Shown piece after piece: positions 1-8,377 of a stretch of DNA of 64,000 nucleotides (positions within the stretch are counted from its first letter, which is position 1; each line of letters starts with the position of its first letter). Origin of the DNA: Amedibacterium intestinale (GTDB lineage: Bacteria; Bacillota_I; Bacilli_A; Erysipelotrichales; Erysipelotrichaceae). Made by a program: the position numbers and the translations under genes. Location of the stretch: assembly GCF_010537335.1 (NCBI RefSeq), contig NZ_AP019711.1:2232001-2296000 (forward strand), written 5' to 3'. The notes below the pieces were generated by a model. The model was not told the DNA's origin. It saw only the letters and a program-made list of their open reading frames with translations, and made no database searches.

Positions 1-58
1 TAGAAATTATCAGCAAGTGTCAGTAAAAAGAGACTTGCTTTTATTTTGGAGGGATTTC

Positions 59-571
59 ATGAATCTTTTGATAATTGGAGCAGGAGGACATGGGAAATGC
101 TGTTATGAAATAGCAAGTAGAATGAACTGCTTTGATAAGATTGATTTTGTAGATGATGGAACAGATGAGATACAAGTGTTAAATAAAAAGGTTGCAGGTA
201 AACAATCAGATTTAAGTAACTTAAGAGAAAACTACGATAGTGCATTTGTAGCTATTGGAAATAATTTGATTAGAAAACAAATTACAGAAGAACTTAAACA
301 ACTTGGTTTTCAGCTTGTAAATTTAATTGATCCAAGTGCAGTCGTTTCACAGTATTGTAAACTTGGTGAAGGAATTGTTGTATTCCCAAATGCAACTGTT
401 GAAATTGAAGCTGATATTGGTAGTGGAGTTATTATTTCTTCCAATTCAGTAGTTCATCATAACGCAGTAGTTGAGGATTTTGTTCTGATATATGCGAATT
501 GTGTTGTGCGACCAGTGGTTACAATTAAAGAATTAACTGTATTAAAAAGTGGAAGTATAGTAGAAAGTTAG
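59..571 (+). CDS. NeuD/PglD-like sugar O-/N-acyltransferase, short C-terminus
   Basis: This is probably an acetyl-CoA-dependent acyltransferase acting on a nucleotide sugar for the surface polysaccharide. The N-terminus has a small Rossmann-like sugar-binding domain (IIGAGGHGK, residues 5-13). From about residue 85 a left-handed beta-helix of hexapeptide repeats follows, with a His-rich turn (VVHHNAVV) where PglD/NeuD proteins carry the catalytic His. The ATG at 59 follows a GGAGGG ribosome site, so I prefer it to the longer frame opening at 17. At 170 residues it is about 30-40 shorter than typical family members and lacks the last helix coils, so activity is uncertain. It lies 15 bp before the initiating transferase, a common pairing in bacillosamine-type loci. 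Confidence 0.75.
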   Translation: MNLLIIGAGGHGKCCYEIASRMNCFDKIDFVDDGTDEIQVLNKKVAGKQSDLSNLRENYDSAFVAIGNNLIRKQITEELKQLGFQLVNLIDPSAVVSQYCKLGEGIVVFPNATVEIEADIGSGVIISSNSVVHHNAVVEDFVLIYANCVVRPVVTIKELTVLKSGSIVES

Positions 572-586
572 TGGAGAGGTAAATAG

Positions 587-1201
587 ATGTATAAAAATTG
601 TTTAAAGAGGGTAATTGATTTTTTATTAAGCTTAATAGGAATAGTGGTGTTATCACCAGTTTTGCTTGTTTTAGCAATCATTATTAAAGTAACATCACCT
701 GGTCCTGTATTATTTAAGCAGGAAAGAATGGGAAAAGATAATGTAAGGTTTAAAATTTTTAAATTTAGAAGTATGAGAATTGATACTCCTAAAGATGTAC
801 CAACGCATATGTTATCAAATCCTGATCAGTATATTACAAGTGTTGGTAAATTTATGAGAAAAACAAGTTTAGATGAACTTCCTCAGTTGTTTAATATCTT
901 AAAAGGAGATATGGCTGTTATTGGGCCTAGACCAAGTTTGCCAAATCAGTATGATTTAAATGAGTTAAGAGATAAGAATGGTGCTTCTTCTATTAAACCA
1001 GGACTTACAGGGCTGGCACAGATTAGCGGAAGAGATGAACTAGAAATTGATGTTAAAGCTGCACTGGATGGAGAATATGTAAAGAAAATGAGTTTTCTAT
1101 TTGATTGTAAATGTTTCCTTGGAACTATTACATCTGTTTTAAAACACGATGGAGTAGTAGAAGGAGGAACGGGTGAAATGCATAAGGAGGAGGAAGCTTA
1201 A
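587..1201 (+). CDS. Small initiating sugar-phosphate transferase (PglC type)
   Basis: This membrane-bound phosphoglycosyl transferase moves a sugar-1-phosphate from a UDP-sugar to undecaprenyl phosphate, the first step of repeat-unit assembly. A reentrant hydrophobic helix (about residues 8-35) is followed by the family signatures KFRSM, SLDELPQ, GPRPSLP and KPGLTGLAQISGR. The 204-residue length fits the minimal monotopic PglC class without the large N-terminal membrane domain seen in the second initiating enzyme at 14593. GGAGAGG precedes the ATG, and the stop shares one base with the next start. With the NeuD-like gene upstream and the reductase downstream, the first sugar is likely an N-acetylated deoxy sugar; that is inference. 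Confidence 0.9.
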   Translation: MYKNCLKRVIDFLLSLIGIVVLSPVLLVLAIIIKVTSPGPVLFKQERMGKDNVRFKIFKFRSMRIDTPKDVPTHMLSNPDQYITSVGKFMRKTSLDELPQLFNILKGDMAVIGPRPSLPNQYDLNELRDKNGASSIKPGLTGLAQISGRDELEIDVKAALDGEYVKKMSFLFDCKCFLGTITSVLKHDGVVEGGTGEMHKEEEA

Positions 1202-1986
1202 TGAAACGAATCCTTATAACTGGAAAAGGAAGTTATATAGGTACTCATTTTAAAGAGTATTTGGAAAAAGAACCACAAAATTATTATGTAGAAGAATTAG
1301 ATATGGTAGATGGTTCTTGGAAAGATTTTGATTTTTCTGATTTTGATGTTGTATATCATGTGGCTGGAATTGCACATATAAAAGAAGTTAAAGAAAATGA
1401 AGAACTTTATTATAAAGTAAATAGAGATTTAGTAATAGAAGTAGCTAAAAAAGCAAAAGAATCTGGTGTACAACAATTCATCTTTATGAGTTCCATGAGT
1501 GTGTATGGACTAAATTATAGTAATGAATTAATCACAGTTAGTACAAAATGTAATCCTAATACTTATTATGGTATAAGTAAGTATCAAGCTGAGAAAGGTA
1601 TAAAAAAATTAGAAAATGATACTTTTAAAGTATGTATAGTAAGACCACCAATGGTATATGGTGATAACTCACCAGGAAATTTAACAAAATTATTTAATGC
1701 GGTTAGAAAATTTCATATTTTTCCGACAATAAAAAATGAGAGAAGTTCCATCACTGTTGAAAGGTTAGTAGCATTTATTAAAGAATACATTGATGAAGAA
1801 AAAAGTGGTTTATATTTACCACAAAATGATAAATATATGTGCACTTATGATATTGTTAGAGAAAAAATGGATCAGGAAGGAATAAAAGTTATTTATCTTC
1901 CGTTATTCAATCCGATTATTAAATTAATGATTGGGAAAGTGACGTTAGTTACAAAGTGTTTTGGAGATCTGAAATATGGGAAATAA
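1201..1986 (+). CDS. NAD-dependent epimerase/dehydratase family (SDR) sugar reductase
   Basis: This extended short-chain dehydrogenase probably modifies a nucleotide or lipid-linked sugar, for example as a 4-keto reductase. A nucleotide-binding loop lies at the N-terminus (ITGKGSYIGTH), SSMSVYG holds the catalytic Ser, and YYGISKYQAEK holds the Tyr-x3-Lys pair. At 261 residues it is shorter than classical epimerases (300-340), like the reductases that often sit beside PglC-type transferases. The ATG overlaps the previous stop, and the gene overlaps the next by 11 bp, so translation is coupled. The substrate cannot be read from the sequence. Confidence 0.8.
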   Translation: MKRILITGKGSYIGTHFKEYLEKEPQNYYVEELDMVDGSWKDFDFSDFDVVYHVAGIAHIKEVKENEELYYKVNRDLVIEVAKKAKESGVQQFIFMSSMSVYGLNYSNELITVSTKCNPNTYYGISKYQAEKGIKKLENDTFKVCIVRPPMVYGDNSPGNLTKLFNAVRKFHIFPTIKNERSSITVERLVAFIKEYIDEEKSGLYLPQNDKYMCTYDIVREKMDQEGIKVIYLPLFNPIIKLMIGKVTLVTKCFGDLKYGK

Positions 1987-3118
1987 GAAGACAGTATTAA
2001 TTACTACAACGACACCATATATGATTAAATCTTTTTTGATGAATGATATTAGGATTTTAAAAGAATTAGGATATAAAGTAGAGGTAGCAACAAATTTTAA
2101 AACATTTGATGTAATTTCAGAAGATGAATTAAATAAATTTAAGAAATTACTTGATAATGAGAGTATTACAATTAATCAAATAAATTTTACTCGAAGGATA
2201 ATTGATTTAAAATCAATTATAAAATCTTATAAAGAAATGAAGAAATTGCTCAATAAAAAAAAATATACATTGATTCATACACATACACCGATTGCAGGAT
2301 TAATTACTAGAATATCTTATAAAAATAGTGAAATTTATAAAGATTCAAAAATGATATATACTGCCCATGGATTCCATTTCTTTGAAGGGAATAGTTTTAT
2401 AAAAAATTTTATTTTTAAAAGTATTGAAAAATATGGAGCACGATTTACAGATGTACTTATTACAATAAATAAAGAAGATTATACAGCAGCAAAAAAATTT
2501 AAACTTAAGCAAGGAGGAAAAGTAGTATACGTACCAGGAGTTGGAATTGATACTGAAAGGATTGGCTTGATAACTGGAAAAAGAGATGAATTAATCCGAA
2601 AACTCCATATTCCAAAAGAATCAAAATTATTACTTTCTGTTGGTGAACTAAATGATAATAAAAATCATATTTCTGTTATAAAAGCTTTGCCATATTTAGA
2701 TAAAAAATATCATTATTTAATATGCGGTGTTGGAAAATTGCAACAGGAAATAATAGATACTGCTAGAAATCTTGGTGTTGAGGATAGATTGCATTTATTA
2801 GGGTATAGAAGTGATGTAATAAGTGTAATGAAGTCATGTGATATCTTTGTTTTTCCATCGAAAAGAGAAGGATTATCAGTTGCTTTAATGGAGGCGATGG
2901 CATGTGACTTACCTTGTTTGGTTAGCGATATTAGGGGTAATAATGATTTAATAGAAAATGGAAAGGGCGGTTTTGTATTACCAGTAAATTTGTTTACAGA
3001 GTCACTAATAGATAAGGTAGATATTAAAATAAAGAAGGGGTTTAATAAGAATAAATCTTTGTATTTTGATAAAAAAAATATTATGGAAATAATGAAAAAA
3101 ATATATATAGATTATTAG
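1976..3118 (+). CDS. Glycosyltransferase family 4
   Basis: This is a retaining GT-B glycosyltransferase, probably cytoplasmic or peripheral to the membrane, that extends the lipid-linked repeat unit. The N-terminal acceptor domain includes IHTHTPIAG and YTAHGFHF (residues about 100-135), a pattern shared with EpsD/CapM-like enzymes. The C-terminal donor domain has LSVGELNDNKNH and the E-x7-E signature REGLSVALMEAMACDLP. The start overlaps the previous gene. Length (380) is normal. The donor sugar is unknown. Confidence 0.88.
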   Translation: MGNKKTVLITTTTPYMIKSFLMNDIRILKELGYKVEVATNFKTFDVISEDELNKFKKLLDNESITINQINFTRRIIDLKSIIKSYKEMKKLLNKKKYTLIHTHTPIAGLITRISYKNSEIYKDSKMIYTAHGFHFFEGNSFIKNFIFKSIEKYGARFTDVLITINKEDYTAAKKFKLKQGGKVVYVPGVGIDTERIGLITGKRDELIRKLHIPKESKLLLSVGELNDNKNHISVIKALPYLDKKYHYLICGVGKLQQEIIDTARNLGVEDRLHLLGYRSDVISVMKSCDIFVFPSKREGLSVALMEAMACDLPCLVSDIRGNNDLIENGKGGFVLPVNLFTESLIDKVDIKIKKGFNKNKSLYFDKKNIMEIMKKIYIDY

Positions 3119-3148
3119 AAGAAAGGACCAGCTATAAAATAAGAAATT

Positions 3149-4186
3149 ATGAAAAAAATTTTACATATTTTAACTACGGGAAGTTTATCAGGTGCAGAAA
3201 ATGTCTGTATTAACTTAATTAACATAAGTAAAAATGAATATGAATGTTATTATTGTTCACCAGTTGGTAGCATCAAAAATAAGTTAGAGGAAGAGAATAT
3301 TAACTATATCGGTCTGGATAAATTTAGTTTACAGGAAGTTAAGAAAGCAATCAATCGTTGTGAACCAGATATAATACATGCTCATGATATTAGAGCATCA
3401 TTTTATGCAGCTATTTGCACAGGGAAAATTCCTATAGTTTCACATATACATGGAAAGTTTAAAGATATGGGATATTTATCCGTTAGATCCATTATTTATT
3501 ATTTTGCAAGCTTACGATTTAATAGAATTATTTATGTTTCAAAAAGTATATATAACGAATTCTTGTTTAAAAAAATATTAGATAAAAAAGGAATATTATT
3601 AGAAAATCAAATAGATACGAAACAGATTTTAAATAGAATTAAAAATATTGATAGCGCCCCTTATTATGACTTTTCGTTTATTGGAAGACTTGAAGAAGTA
3701 AAGAACCCTATTCGTTTTATAAACTTAATTTATATGATGCAAAAAAAACATCCTAAAATTAAAGCTTGTATGGTGGGTAGTGGTACGTTGGAATTAGAAT
3801 GTAAGACTTTAATAGAGTCGAAGAAAATAAATATTGATCTTGTTGGGTTTAAGAAAGAGCCTCTGTATTATTTGTTAAATTCTAAAGCGTTAGTTATGAC
3901 ATCGATATCAGAAGGAATTCCAATGGTAGCATTAGAATCATTGGCGTGTGGAAAGCCGATTATTTCTACTCCAACAGATGGATTAATGGATATAATAAAA
4001 GAGAACCATAACGGATTCATATGTAAGACGGATCAAGATTTTATAGAAAAAATGAATACTATTCTTAATGACGAAAAAAAAAGAGCTGAGATGAGTGTGT
4101 ATATTAAAAATAATGAAAAAGATGAATATGGTGAATATGGAAGAAAATTAAAATTAATATACTCTGAAATATATGGAGAATACTAA
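3149..4186 (+). CDS. Glycosyltransferase family 4
   Basis: This is a second GT-B retaining glycosyltransferase of locus A. The N-terminus has the glycine-rich acceptor loop LTTGSLSGAENV, followed by HAHDIRA and SHIHGKF. The donor domain has SFIGRLEEVKNP and the E-x7-E motif SEGIPMVALESLACGKP. At 345 residues it is complete. The leader is short and only moderately SD-like (GAAAGGACC about 20 bp upstream). The stop overlaps the start of the polymerase gene, so the two are translationally coupled. Linkage and donor are unknown. Confidence 0.87.
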   Translation: MKKILHILTTGSLSGAENVCINLINISKNEYECYYCSPVGSIKNKLEEENINYIGLDKFSLQEVKKAINRCEPDIIHAHDIRASFYAAICTGKIPIVSHIHGKFKDMGYLSVRSIIYYFASLRFNRIIYVSKSIYNEFLFKKILDKKGILLENQIDTKQILNRIKNIDSAPYYDFSFIGRLEEVKNPIRFINLIYMMQKKHPKIKACMVGSGTLELECKTLIESKKINIDLVGFKKEPLYYLLNSKALVMTSISEGIPMVALESLACGKPIISTPTDGLMDIIKENHNGFICKTDQDFIEKMNTILNDEKKRAEMSVYIKNNEKDEYGEYGRKLKLIYSEIYGEY

Positions 4187-5322
4187 TGCAAATTTATTAT
4201 TTATTGATTGTGACGTTATTAATTATTTATATGATAATTAATAAGATACAGTATAAGCTTGATTTTAATAAAAAAATGGTATTCGTTTTAATTTCATGTA
4301 TTTTGTTAATAATAATCTCATCATTTAGAAGTAATAGTATTGGAGCAGACATGGATGTTTATTTACAAATCTTTGAATCTAGTAAAAATAAATCCATGAT
4401 TGATATAATTAGTAGTGGTCTATCACTTGATCATTTCTTATCAAGCGAGATGTATAATGGCTTTTATGAAACTGGATATATTTTATTTAATAAAATGGTA
4501 AGTATTATTAGTGATTCAGATTTTGCATTCAAATTAAGTTGTAGTTTGTTTGTTAATATACCAGTTTGTTTTATGATATATAAATATTCTAAAGATGAAT
4601 TAATGAGTATGTTGCTTTTTATTTTGCTTGGCTATTACACCCAATCTTTTGTAATTATTAGACAATATATGGCACTAAGTATGATAATAATAGCACTACA
4701 CTTTTTGATTGAAAGTGAGGATGCTAAATTCTATACATTTGTATTTATTGCATTTTTATTTCACAAAACAGCAATAGTATTTTTAATTGTTAAATTATTA
4801 AAATCTTATTGGGATATAATTATTAAATATATTAAATTTATTTGTATAGCATTATCTATTCTTTTTGTTTTAGCTAATCCGATATTAAATTTTTTTATAA
4901 TGAACTTCTATCCGTTCTATAGCGATAAGATAGTATTTGGAGAAGGGCTTAATTTGTTGATTTTTATGTTGATTATATTGCTATTCTCGCTCTATATTGG
5001 TAAAAAGAATGGATATGATTTAAAAAAATTTGATGCATTTTTTGTGTTGGTAGTAGTAGGAGTGGTAATTCAATTATTTACTGTTCATTTTAGTTTATTA
5101 AATAGACTAGCACTTTATTTTCAATTTTTTATGATTATTTATATACCTAACTCTCTTTCTTTTATAAAAAAATATAAATTTTTGACTAATTTCATTGTCT
5201 TATTTGTTTTTTTACTATATTTTAGTTATTTACTAATTTTTAATGATTCAGGTCAAGTAAAAAATTATGAAATGTTATTTAAATATAATATTGTATTAAT
5301 TAATGAATCTATAAAGGGTTAA
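4186..5322 (+). CDS. EpsG-family polysaccharide polymerase (Wzy-like), locus A
   Basis: This integral membrane protein probably polymerises undecaprenyl-linked repeat units at the outer face of the membrane. Ten or more hydrophobic helices span the 378 residues. The first extracytoplasmic loop carries SFRSNSIGADMDVYLQIF, matching the EpsG-family pattern R-x(5-7)-G-x-D-x-x-Y. A second EpsG member lies at 28692 with the same loop, so each locus has its own polymerase. Codons are very AT-rich, as usual for horizontally moving Wzy genes. Confidence 0.8.
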   Translation: MQIYYLLIVTLLIIYMIINKIQYKLDFNKKMVFVLISCILLIIISSFRSNSIGADMDVYLQIFESSKNKSMIDIISSGLSLDHFLSSEMYNGFYETGYILFNKMVSIISDSDFAFKLSCSLFVNIPVCFMIYKYSKDELMSMLLFILLGYYTQSFVIIRQYMALSMIIIALHFLIESEDAKFYTFVFIAFLFHKTAIVFLIVKLLKSYWDIIIKYIKFICIALSILFVLANPILNFFIMNFYPFYSDKIVFGEGLNLLIFMLIILLFSLYIGKKNGYDLKKFDAFFVLVVVGVVIQLFTVHFSLLNRLALYFQFFMIIYIPNSLSFIKKYKFLTNFIVLFVFLLYFSYLLIFNDSGQVKNYEMLFKYNIVLINESIKG

Positions 5323-5347
5323 ATCTATAGATAATGGAGGTGAAAAT

Positions 5348-6409
5348 GTGAAAATATTGTTTTATATTAATGTATTAAGTAATGGTGGTGCAGAAAGAGT
5401 GATGGCGAATTTAGCTAATGAGTTATCATTAGAAAATGATGTAGTTTTAGTCAATTCTTTTAGAACCAATAATGAATATGAGCTGAATTCATCTATTAAG
5501 CATATTTATTTGGATGATAATTCTTATAAAGGTTTTTTTGAAAAAAATTTTGCGAGAATTAAATTATTAAGAAAATATTTAAAAAAAGAAAAGCCGGATA
5601 TCGCAATTTCATTTATGGCAGAACCAAATTTTAGGCTATTATTAGCGAAGGCATTTATGGGAACGAAAACTATTATTTCAATAAGAAATGATCCGAATAA
5701 AGAATATGGCAATTTGTTATTTAAAATATTAGCAAAATCTTTATTTGTTACATCAAATGGAATAGTTTTTCAAACAAAAGAAGCAAAAAAATGGTTTCCA
5801 AAGATGATCCAAAGTAGATCAAGGGTTATTTATAATCCTGTAAAGCAGGTTTTTTATGATACAAAGACTAATGATAATCCAGAAAATATTGTTGCTGTAG
5901 GAAGGCTTTCTAAACAAAAAAACCATAAATTATTAATTGAAGCTTTTGCAGAAATATCTGATAAAATAACAGATAATTTATTTATCTATGGCGCAGGAGA
6001 ATTGGAATTTGAATTAAAAAAATTAGTCGAAAAATTAAATTTAAATAATAGAGTTTTTCTAATGGGAAATGTACAAAATATAGAAAATGAATTAAGTAAG
6101 TATAAGATGTATATCATGACGTCTGATTACGAAGGTATGCCTAATTCGTTAATGGAAGCAATGGCTTTGGGGGTTCCTTGCATTAGTACAGATTGTCCAT
6201 GTGGTGGACCAAGGGAGTTAATGAAAAAAGAAACTCTTTGTAGAGTAAATGATAAAGAAATGCTAAAAGATTTGATTCTTAAATATGCTAATGATAAGCA
6301 AAAATTAAAGGAATTATCACTGTACAATAAAAATAAATCAATTAAGTTTAAAAATGATATAATCACTAAAGAATGGAAAAATTATATTGATCAGATTATG
6401 AAGAATTAA
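5348..6409 (+). CDS. Glycosyltransferase family 4
   Basis: This is a third GT-B glycosyltransferase of locus A. The N-terminal loop LSNGGAERVMANL is typical of enzymes using UDP-GalNAc, UDP-Gal or UDP-GlcNAc. The donor half has VAVGRLSKQKNHKLL and YEGMPNSLMEAMALGVP, followed by TDCPCGGPREL, a motif frequent in this GT4 subgroup. The start is GTG at 5348 behind GGAGG; an overlapping ATG at 5346 is in another frame and closes quickly. Length (353) is normal. The donor sugar is not determined. Confidence 0.87.
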   Translation: MKILFYINVLSNGGAERVMANLANELSLENDVVLVNSFRTNNEYELNSSIKHIYLDDNSYKGFFEKNFARIKLLRKYLKKEKPDIAISFMAEPNFRLLLAKAFMGTKTIISIRNDPNKEYGNLLFKILAKSLFVTSNGIVFQTKEAKKWFPKMIQSRSRVIYNPVKQVFYDTKTNDNPENIVAVGRLSKQKNHKLLIEAFAEISDKITDNLFIYGAGELEFELKKLVEKLNLNNRVFLMGNVQNIENELSKYKMYIMTSDYEGMPNSLMEAMALGVPCISTDCPCGGPRELMKKETLCRVNDKEMLKDLILKYANDKQKLKELSLYNKNKSIKFKNDIITKEWKNYIDQIMKN

Positions 6410-6503
6410 TTGATTTTGCTAAATAATTTAAAGCGATGTATTAAAAAATATATTAGATATTATAATACTATTTAATTTTTTCAATTTAACGTTTAAGCAA
6501 AAA

Positions 6504-6544
6504 AGGAGGAAATAATTACATCCGTCATGTAATTATGTATAAGT
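6504..6544 (+). promoter_or_regulatory. Shine-Dalgarno separated from its start by a perfect hairpin
   Basis: AGGAGGA lies at 6504-6510, but the only workable start of the next gene is ATG 6545, 34 bases further. Between them lies a perfect 10-bp inverted repeat, ATAATTACAT (6512-6521), loop CCGTC, ATGTAATTAT (6527-6536). Folding it would leave roughly 9 unpaired bases between SD and ATG, a normal spacing. An in-frame TAA at 6530 excludes an earlier start. The architecture recalls the hairpin-bridged start of T4 gene 38. Confidence 0.6.
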
Positions 6545-7405
6545 ATGAATGATTTTTTAAAAAAAAGAGTTTTTAGTATAAGTAAGAAAATACCTGATAA
6601 GCTATATTTACAGCTAGTTTATCGATATATGATGAAACAGAAATTGCCATTAAAAAAGCCTATCACTTTTAATGAAAAATTGCAGTGGTTGAAATTATAT
6701 GATAAAAATTCAATTTATAGTATCTTGGTTGATAAAGTCGCCGTTAGAGACTATATATCTAAAAATTTTGATGAAAATTTATTATTTCCTTTGTTAGGCG
6801 TGTGGAAAAATCCAAATGAGATTAACTATGATGAGTTACCAAATCAATTTGTATTAAAATGTAATCATGATTCAGGAAGTGTAATTGTTTGCAGAGATAA
6901 AGAAAAGTTAGATAAAGAATATGTTAAGCGTTACTTTGATGAAAGATTGAAAAGAGAGTATTTTTATTATTGGAGAGAGAGACCGTATAAATATGTAGAA
7001 CCAAAAATATTGGCAGAAAAATACATGGCAGATGAACATGGAGAATTGACAGATTATAAATTTATGTGTTTTGATGGATATGTTGATAATGTAATGGTAT
7101 GCGTAGATCGTCATACGGGAAATACAAAGTTTTATTTTTTTAATAAAGATTGGCAGTTAAAAAAATATAATAAATCTTCATTATCTCTTCCTGATGACTT
7201 TAAAATAGAGAAACCTGCATTAATGGATGAAATGTTTGAGATAGCATCTAGGTTATCAAAGGGATTTCCATTTGTAAGAATTGATTTATATTGCGTGAAT
7301 AATAAGATTTATTTTGGAGAGTATACATTTTATCCTCAGGGAGGATATGATGCAAATATTCTACCTGAAGCCGATATTGCATTGGGAAATCTAATAAAAA
7401 TTTAA
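6545..7405 (+). CDS. TupA-like ATP-grasp protein
   Basis: This belongs to the TupA-like ATP-grasp family (PF14305), found in capsule and teichuronopeptide loci. Family members are thought to form amide bonds between a sugar acid or lipid-linked polymer and an amino acid. The N-terminus has the family pattern PITFNEKLQWLKLYDKN (about residues 39-55), then VLKCNHDSGSV, ILAEKYMADEHGELTDYKFMCFDG and RIDLYCVNNKIYFGEYTFYPQGG, which carry the grasp nucleotide and metal ligands. The carboxyethyl-amino-acid synthase homologue follows after 12 bp, suggesting an unusual amino acid is made and then attached. That coupling is inference. Confidence 0.83.
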   Translation: MNDFLKKRVFSISKKIPDKLYLQLVYRYMMKQKLPLKKPITFNEKLQWLKLYDKNSIYSILVDKVAVRDYISKNFDENLLFPLLGVWKNPNEINYDELPNQFVLKCNHDSGSVIVCRDKEKLDKEYVKRYFDERLKREYFYYWRERPYKYVEPKILAEKYMADEHGELTDYKFMCFDGYVDNVMVCVDRHTGNTKFYFFNKDWQLKKYNKSSLSLPDDFKIEKPALMDEMFEIASRLSKGFPFVRIDLYCVNNKIYFGEYTFYPQGGYDANILPEADIALGNLIKI

Positions 7406-7417
7406 GGAGGAAAATAA

Positions 7418-8371
7418 ATGGATACTATAGGATTTGTAATAAGTCAAAAAGAACATGAAAATAGAAGAGCTTTAATACCAGAAGATATTTGTAAAATAAA
7501 AAATAAAAAGTATTTATATTTTGAAGTTGGATATGGTAAGTGCTTAGGGTATAGTGATGAAGAATACATTAAAGCAGGGGCTAATATTGTTACTAGGGAA
7601 GAAGCTTTGAAACAGAATATTGTTTGTGATCCTAAAATTGGAGATTCAGAATACTTAAATTGCTTGAGTAATCAAAAGATTTTTGGATGGATTCATGCTG
7701 TACAAAATAGAGATATTACAGATAAAATATTGAATTCTAATTTGACAGCATATGCGTGGGAAGACATGTTTGAAAAGGGACGGCATGTATTTTGGAAGAA
7801 TAATGAAATTGCTGGAGAAGCTGCAGTTTCACATGCATTTCAATGTGTGGGTGATGTTCCAAATAATAAAAAAGTAGCACTAATCGGTAGAGGAAATGTT
7901 GCAACTGGGGCTTTAAAAATATTAATTTCTTTGGGTGCAGATGTTACTATTTATAATAAGCATATGGAAAGTTTACTACGTGATAAGATTGAGGAGTACG
8001 ATGTTATTGTAAACGCATTACTTTGGGATACTACAAGAGAAGATCATATAATTTATACTTCTGATTTAAAAAGAATGAAAAAAAATTCTCTGATAATAGA
8101 TATTAGTTGTGATGCAAATGGTGCAGTAGAATCAAGTAAACCAACAACAATAGAAAATCCTATATATGAAGTAAATGGAGTACTACATTATGTTGTTGAT
8201 CATACCCCATCACTTGTTTATAAATATGCGAGTAGAGGGATTTCGGAAGCGGTTGTAAAATATATTGATGATATGATAGAAGGAAATGAAAATATAACAT
8301 TAAAGAACGCATTAATAATTGAAAAGGGCAAAATCATAGATAATAGGATAAATATTTTTCAAAAAAGATAA
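7418..8371 (+). CDS. N5-(carboxyethyl)ornithine synthase-like, alanine dehydrogenase family
   Basis: This looks like a reductive condensation enzyme. The founding Lactococcus enzyme joins pyruvate to the side-chain amine of ornithine or lysine with NADPH. The N-terminus matches the alanine dehydrogenase/transhydrogenase fold (SQKEHENRRALIPEDI, residues 9-24), and a Rossmann loop appears mid-protein (VALIGRGNVATGA). Length (317) fits CEO synthases (about 310) rather than alanine dehydrogenases (about 370). AAGGAGG precedes the ATG. It sits between the TupA-like ligase and the flippase, which suggests a carboxyethyl-lysine or -ornithine decoration on the polysaccharide, as known from some Providencia and Proteus O-antigens. 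The exact substrate is unproven. Confidence 0.72.
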   Translation: MDTIGFVISQKEHENRRALIPEDICKIKNKKYLYFEVGYGKCLGYSDEEYIKAGANIVTREEALKQNIVCDPKIGDSEYLNCLSNQKIFGWIHAVQNRDITDKILNSNLTAYAWEDMFEKGRHVFWKNNEIAGEAAVSHAFQCVGDVPNNKKVALIGRGNVATGALKILISLGADVTIYNKHMESLLRDKIEEYDVIVNALLWDTTREDHIIYTSDLKRMKKNSLIIDISCDANGAVESSKPTTIENPIYEVNGVLHYVVDHTPSLVYKYASRGISEAVVKYIDDMIEGNENITLKNALIIEKGKIIDNRINIFQKR

Positions 8372-8377
8372 TGAAAT

